This document shows positions 58,092-64,000 of a stretch of 64,000 nucleotides of DNA, piece after piece; position 1 is the first letter of the stretch, and each line of letters begins with the position of its first letter. This DNA comes from Druceiella hillmani. Its lineage: Eukaryota > Arthropoda > Insecta > Lepidoptera > Hepialidae. The stretch spans positions 62,001 to 126,000 of the forward strand of contig JAYKKI010000152.1 of the NCBI GenBank assembly GCA_039881145.1, given 5' to 3'. Both the position numbers and the translations under genes were made by a program. The notes beneath the pieces are model-generated. The model did not search any database, had not been told where the DNA came from, and saw only the letters and a list, made by a program, of their open reading frames with translations.

Positions 58092-59309
58092 CTGTAATGT
58101 AAAATTATGTTGCTAGTTATAGTAATGATTTCACTTGATATTTTCTTCAGTGACCAGAGGGCAGAGTTAATGATTGTTTACATATATGTAGTTGCAAAAT
58201 CATTTTTCAATATTTTACACAACTTACTTAAAGAAAATTAATGTTTATTCAAAAATATTATACATATTGGGTCAGTGGGGTCAGTCCCCATGTTGCATGA
58301 TGCTAAAAACTGCAAATACATTAATAATTAGATTTGTGAATGTGATTACTAAGGAGAAAAGAAGCTGAAAGTATGAAAGATTATTCACATTTGTTTTTAA
58401 TAAACAAAATAATATAATGTCTAAAATAAAAATAGTGAACTAATGCCGATAATTTGAAATATTTAATAATAATTTGAAATATTTTATTCAAACATCTGCA
58501 CATTTGCATGAAAAGTATAAAAAAATCTGATGAGTCACAGTCTTGTATTTGAAAGGCAGGTTAAGATTATATATGGTACACTTCGGATATGTTTTCAAAC
58601 ACTGCTGATTGAGGAAAACATTTTTTCTTGGAGAACCCCTTATTAGGTTAGTTGTTTTTAATAATAATTTGACGAGTTTGATACGTCGATTTATACTGCA
58701 AAGAAGTAAACAAAAGAAAACAATTTCCAATATGTAGATCGGTCTACAGATTACGCCAACTATCAAACGTTCAGGCATAAAATCTGATTGTATGAGAACA
58801 TATTTAGTCAGAATATTATTGCCCACTGTGAAAGTTACAAGAAAAGCTATTGTCGAAATCACTACCGTTTTATTCCATATCTTGTCACTTAGAATCATCT
58901 GCCATGTATAAGCCGGCTCACAAAGTTTGCCCATTTTGTTAAAATACAAAATTAAGTCATTCAGCGACATCTTTCCACAAATTATGTGGAGACAGAAATA
59001 GGATGCGTAAATGTTTTCAATACACTGAAGCAAGTTGAGGATACGAAAATGTATATCAGAGTTGTTACGGTAAGTACACTATGTAATAATGTAAAATTGT
59101 TACAAGTGTCAAACTGTAGAACAATTTAAATTTGGATATTTGTTTTTGTTTCACGAATAGACCAAACATGGACCGGGCTTTCAATATGGGCCAAAGTGCA
59201 TTTTCGAATTCCATATGCTGTGGTCCTTCACAAAATACAAATTTAAACTTTTTGAATTTTTCTGAATTTTTATTCCATTTTGAAAATAATCCAGTTTTGC
59301 CCGTCATAT

Positions 59310-61370
59310 TGTTACAAATATTAAAAGGAAAGTTTATTCCGGTCTGAAAGTCATTATATCAAATTGTTTCAATAACCTAAGTAAACATTGAATCAATTAA
59401 GAAATTAATTCCATGCGTAATAATGAGTATGACTAAAGTGAATACTTTTCGGATAGTGTTTTATTATCACAATGGTATCATGCAGGTTATGTGATGTTGT
59501 GCATGTATATTTGTGTGCATATGTGCAGTAAAGAAAAAATTATGGAAAATTTAAATGAAAAAAAGCATATAGAAGGCAAGTTCAGTTTCACACCACTCTG
59601 AGTTGTCAGTAATGGAGAAAAACTTCCAAGTAACTTCCAACTCAAATAATTGGGGGCTACTTCATGACAATTTGACAAAATGAATAATCAAAATTAATGA
59701 AGTTCCAATGTTATGTCATTTTCATGTATTCAGGTAGCAGCAATTGACAGTTTTGCTGTTACATAATTATATCTCTTTATATGGTTTACAAAATGCTTAA
59801 TAAACCTGTTAATACAAGTGCAAAACTTACTTAATAAACCTGTTAATACGAGTAGGAAATACATTTCGAGAGTGCTGTTCTATTTAGATGTGTATAAAAG
59901 TTTAAACACTTACAATAAGTTAAATTAAATTTTTTTAGATCTTTTTAAATATTAATATTATTTTTCATTTCGTAAATAAGTTGTATTTATGCGTACTGCA
60001 ACTGTAAGAAAATTAACTTCATTGCCTCTTTAATTCATTAATGCAACAAATGTATTTTCCAATGACACATGTACTCACGAGTTATGAAAAAAGAGACACT
60101 GCCAATATTGCTCAAGTACTAGTACTATCACTAACTATTAATTCTGAAAACACAAAAATGTTATCTTCCTGATGAAGCATTAGCTCTATTCGTATTTGGT
60201 GTATTATCGATGTATCAATATAGCTAAGAAATTTTGTTACCATGTGCTTGAAAACATAACAACAACTGATACCTCAATGGAGACTGAACTCTGACATCTT
60301 TTGGAACATACTGTATGGAGACTGTTTCCTATTGAGCACTACAGAAAATCATAAATAGCACAACTGATAAAAAGATAGCCAAATGTTTTAAATGGGGCTG
60401 GGATTCAGTTTATAAAGTAAATGTCAAATTTTCTTCAAATATTTTTATATAATAAAATAGTATAGAAGCCATGTTATAATAAATAGTATAGAATCAAGTA
60501 CATGATTATGTCATGTGGAACAAATTTAACAGAAATTAAATTTAATAATTGGTACAAAAACAACCTTTTCAAGTCACTATAGAGGTGTTTTTTCATCTAT
60601 AACATTTTAAAATTTTCCATAACATACTGTACGTGCGAACACTACTTTGGAAATATTTTATCTACTGCTTATATCTTATGTATAATTTTCTAGTAGAAAA
60701 ATAATAAAATTAAAATTCAACTGTATCAAAGAAATTATGAATTTATCACTACCGGCATTAGCAGTAACTAAAGTATAATACGTTGTACATTCAGATTTGT
60801 GCTTTAAAATTTTTTTTCTCATTGTCAAATGGACTCATTTCGATCACCATTCTTTGTATGTGAATATGGAATGAGTCTGACCTTTGTAATATCCGGCAGA
60901 TTTATTTTTGTACACTGATTCGGGAGTTTGTATTCAACACTGTTCTTTGTATGAGCAATAATAACTCAATGATACAATAGTTCATTTCGACATTGACTAC
61001 TATTGACATAAAAATTTATTTATCTATTCTAACCAATCTGGTTCACCCTCTAGGCATTTGTTTTCCCTCTTGTAGAATAAATATGACGTGAATATTTGAA
61101 AATTATAATTAATAAACAAAAGTCCTTTGGTGCAAAAATAAATGATGGTGCCAGAAGACAGGAAATCCTCACTGGTCGACTTTGTACTTGTTTAACTTAC
61201 CTTGATACAAGAAAGAAATAAATAAAGTAAATTGATAGGTAAGCATGTACAGGAAATTAAGAAGTTACACACAAAGAAATGAGTCAACTAAGGTAGTATT
61301 AGGTAGGTATATAAGTATGAACAGATAAAAATAACTAACAGTACGTGGATAGGTACTCATGTAGATAAGT
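59310..61370. other. Intergenic, nothing recognised
   Basis: AT-rich. Contains a 36 bp direct duplication (TTAATAAACCTGTTAATAC at about 59798 and 59832). Confidence 0.5.
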
Positions 61371-61373
61371 TTG

Positions 61374-61409
<36 letters not shown>

Positions 61410-61410
61410 A
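61374..61410. repeat. (TA)n microsatellite
   Basis: TA dinucleotides with one TG interruption. Confidence 0.9.
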
Positions 61411-61764
61411 TGTTTTTATTGGATTCTGTTTCGAACTTGTTGAAATAAAGACGTAATTGCGTTTCTGTGGATAAAAGATTTATTTACTTGTAAAATGTTC
61501 CTTCTACAATTTGCTAGTAACATTATCTTATAAACTAAACATTTACTCACCTGTGGATAAAAGAAACAACATTTAAAGCCCTTATTTCGGGTTTATCATC
61601 TGAATTCGACAGGTAAGCTTTTTACAATAAAATACTGAATCAAAAACAAATCTAACCTCTCAAAATCTTTTGACGTTTGATACGAAAGCTAACAGCGACT
61701 TCTATGGAACTTATCATAGATAACGCGGCAAAGTTTAAATGAAAGGATACCTATAGGTTTTCTT

Positions 61765-61768
<4 letters not shown>

Positions 61769-61846
<78 letters not shown>

Positions 61847-61848
61847 AG
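61769..61848. repeat. (TA)n(TG)n compound microsatellite
   Basis: About 62 bases of TA followed by TG repeats. Confidence 0.95.
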
Positions 61849-61849
61849 T

Positions 61850-63375
61850 ATAGATATATATGAATGTATTCTTATTTATTAAATGCTAGAATTACTTGTT
61901 TTCCTAACATTATGGGTAGATACAATATTAGAAGTACTAAAAATTAAAAAAACAAATTTAACTGATTCAAGTAGCTACTGAATAATAAACGCCATGAAAA
62001 GTATAACACAGCAATGATTGCAGCTGTTACTGTACTACATTATTTCTGAATACAAATAAATTTGGAAAATACTGCTACTAGTAGAGATTTTTGGAGTCAG
62101 TGCGAAGTAAAAAAATAAATCACATTCACAATTTATTTAATTTTTTTGACGAATTGTACTGGCAATTAGCTTAATAATAATTAGTTAACTTAAGTAAGGT
62201 AGCATAATTAAATTGTGCTTTGAATTTTTTGGAAGTGATAGTTCTAGTTTCTTCATCAATTACCGTTTTAGTACATATATTTTCACATAGAATTTTATTT
62301 ATTTTACCTATTTGATTTATTGCCTTTTTCTTATTATTTGAGTTGAAATACAATACAAAATTGTGGCAATATTAACTAGAAACAAAAATTTTTTTTTAAA
62401 AATCTTCCAATGTTTGACGCTAGATAATCCTCACAGACTATCCATCACGCATGTATGATTCATAATTACATGCAGTTAGTTTTTATGTTTAGTAGGAAAA
62501 ACATTATTAGTTTTGATTTTTCTAAAATCTTGGCTTGGTATAATCTGTACAATCTGGTCTTGGTAATTTCGAATACAACGCAATTTGATATTAAATTTGT
62601 TGTCCAATGGGCAGGTATTATATTCTTCGAATGCCAGTATATCTGATTTTGTTATTTTGCAAAAATAGAATGTCGGGATTTTAAAGAATTGTGTTGCCGA
62701 AAAAGGTACCGATACAATAAGAGTCAGAGATACGTGGTAATACTTCTCAAGAACATTCCTGGATTACAAGGCGTAGTATATTGAAGTTCGCAGGGTCATT
62801 TTGAACATTAATAATATGCATGCGTGTGGACATACGATAAGGTATGCATGCTTGCTTGCAAAGCGTTGAAGAAAGTTTAGCGAGCTAAATAAAAATCCTT
62901 CCAACAGTTTAGGAAACTAGCATATGAAAAATCAATATATGGGTGCAGAAACTTATCAATGTGTACATTTACTTATGTGACTTATGTTACAAATATTAAT
63001 AATTCTGTAAACCAACCTTTTGTATGTCAATATTGATTTCCTAACGGGTTTTAATAAGGGGAAGGTGTTGCTTCTTTCCACTTAACATCGTTTCGTATCA
63101 GATATGTGTCAATGTATTGAGTTCAAGCAATTTGTACTAGATAGATTCTTGCTCAGGGTCAAAGATCATTAAAAGATTATGTTATTCAACAGAGTTAATG
63201 TTTTTGGGAAAGGCTATCAAAAAATGCAATATGCAGATGTTGTTCATCCCATTTTATCATTTCTATCAGCCTTTGGTGTCTATAGAAAGAATAAAGATAC
63301 AAAAATTTTATCTCAACTCTAAAAACAGTCTACAGCCGTATTATTTAATTTTAATAGAAACTGCCCAAATGTACT
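61850..63375. other. Intergenic, nothing recognised
   Basis: AT-rich with short open frames on both strands and no recognisable motif. Confidence 0.5.
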
Positions 63376-63376
63376 A

Positions 63377-63516
63377 ACTATATAATGTAGTATTATTATT
63401 ACTTTATTTAAATTCTTTACGACAACCTAGGTTTCGTTAGTTTGTCACACAACAAAACCTAGGTTGTGGTAAAGAATTTAAAAAAACTAGAAATAATACT
63501 ACATCACGTAGTTTCA
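63377..63516. mobile_element. MITE family A, compact palindromic copy
   Basis: About 140 bases folding on themselves: the left arm (TAATGTAGTATTATTATTAC, TTTAAATTCTTTACGACAAC, CTAGGTTTCGTT) is mirrored by AACAAAACCTAGGTTGTGG, TAAAGAATTTAAA and AATAATACTACATCACGTAG around a loop near GTTTGTCACAC. It equals the outer ~65 bases of each arm of the 53 kb copy joined with almost no middle. Confidence 0.85.
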
Positions 63517-63519
63517 TTT

Positions 63520-64000
63520 AGTTGTGAAAAATTAAATTATCATATATTGCTACACATTGATAAATTATTTAGTAAAAACATTTATAATATTTTGATTCAA
63601 CATATTGATGAAACTGACGCAGCATTTAAGCAGTTTTACTTACGTACACTGTTGCAAAAAAAAAATAAACGTTGTTTTAATATAGCAGTCATTTTAAATA
63701 TAAAACCCATATGTAACCGTATATTTTCACTTATACTGCACAGTATTTTATCGAAGATTCAACGATCTATCCACATTACATATTCGGATTAGTCGGTACT
63801 GTAGTGTACGACTTTGAAATTGTTCTTTTCTTCCTGCTTGTTAGTAGTGTTTAGCAATGTATTACGTTATTACATTACAAAAAGTCATCACTAAAAAGTA
63901 ACGATCTGAAGGAAAGTTGTATATCAGTCGATAAAATTTTCAACATTTATCATTGTACCGAAAGACAATTTGAAAATCTTGATTATAAATTGAATGTACC
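63520..64000 (+). other. 3' end of window, no supported gene
   Basis: A frame open from inside the MITE to 63792 (plus) gives about 90 unfamiliar residues. It starts within repeat sequence and shows no family motif, so I do not call it a gene. Confidence 0.4.

Larger units (their letters stand above)
57046..59307 (-). pseudogene. Gustatory-receptor-like chemoreceptor, probably a pseudogene
   Basis: Minus strand. Exon 1 starts with ATG at 59307. An N-terminal block NALWPILKARSMFGLF is typical of insect gustatory receptors, then comes a hydrophobic frame broken by a one-base frameshift near 59064 and continuing (NLLQCIENIYAS, VVISTIAFLVTF, YILEIVFFCLLL) to about 58502. A TM5 segment follows near 58420-58300 (KTNVNNLSYFQLLF). 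A well-bounded TM6 exon (58091-57938, acceptor ATTACAG, donor GTGAGT) reads TIFWSIQYVTLMIIICALCE. The last exon near 57160-57046 holds MFELRLSLLLS and, one frame away, the family signature TYIIIVIQF (57070-57096), with a stop at 57046. Two frameshifts plus a stop after the TM5 segment suggest loss of function. Sequencing error is the alternative. Confidence 0.7.

Noticed and set aside
63466..63792. A 108-codon open frame on the plus strand
   Set aside because: Begins inside the MITE palindrome and has no recognisable domain or splice signals.

Overview
The window is AT-rich nuclear DNA from an arthropod, almost certainly an insect. Supporting signs are a nine-exon clip-domain serine protease homologue with insect-type GT-AG introns, a chemoreceptor (gustatory-receptor-like) remnant, a U2 snRNA of the insect sequence type, a tRNA-Ala(AGC), and relics of Jockey, R1-like, Ty3/Gypsy, mariner, hAT, pogo-like and Helitron elements. 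Stretches of TTAGG, the common insect telomere pentamer that is absent from flies, argue for a non-dipteran insect. I cannot name the order with confidence; a hemipteroid or other hemimetabolous insect is a guess.

Layout. 0-4 kb: intergenic, with a Jockey reverse-transcriptase scrap and a psq/CENP-B-type transposase scrap. 4.07-23.74 kb (+): one large gene for a snake-like clip-domain serine protease homologue of 401 codons. Its catalytic serine is replaced by glycine and the S1-pocket aspartate is also glycine, so it is predicted to be a non-catalytic cofactor or decoy. Its introns hold a tRNA-Ala-like gene, a ~2 kb DNA transposon with ~325 bp terminal inverted repeats, a Jockey 3' fragment, a minisatellite and a TA-flanked mariner relic. 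24-33 kb: pogo-like relic, an R1-like non-LTR fragment carrying two perfect fold-back hairpins, a 2 kb array of TTAGG-bearing repeats that switches orientation in the middle, a weak P-element-like relic, then a full-length U2 snRNA at 33.02-33.21 kb. 33-41 kb: hAT relic, Helitron helicase C-terminal relic, and several tandem repeats. 41.3-45.3 kb (-): decayed Ty3/Gypsy element (gag, protease, RT, RNase H, integrase) that ends abruptly in a (CG/CA)n tract. 45.7-45.9 kb: a small CpG-rich island with a possible orphan first exon. 48.15-48.9 kb: eight-unit ~95 bp tandem array. 49.9-51.3 kb: two more hAT relics. 52-53.4 kb: tRNA-like SINE head, hairpin and an inverted-repeat MITE. 57.0-59.3 kb (-): gustatory-receptor-like pseudogene whose exon layout is still recognisable. 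59.3-64 kb: microsatellites and a palindromic MITE copy.

The only protein gene that looks intact is the protease homologue. The U2 snRNA is probably functional. Most of the rest is transposon debris and satellite-like DNA. The most unusual structural features are the head-to-head TTAGG array, the paired fold-back duplications in the R1-like fragment, and the fold-back MITE family. All homology calls come from reading translations and motifs by eye; no database search was run.
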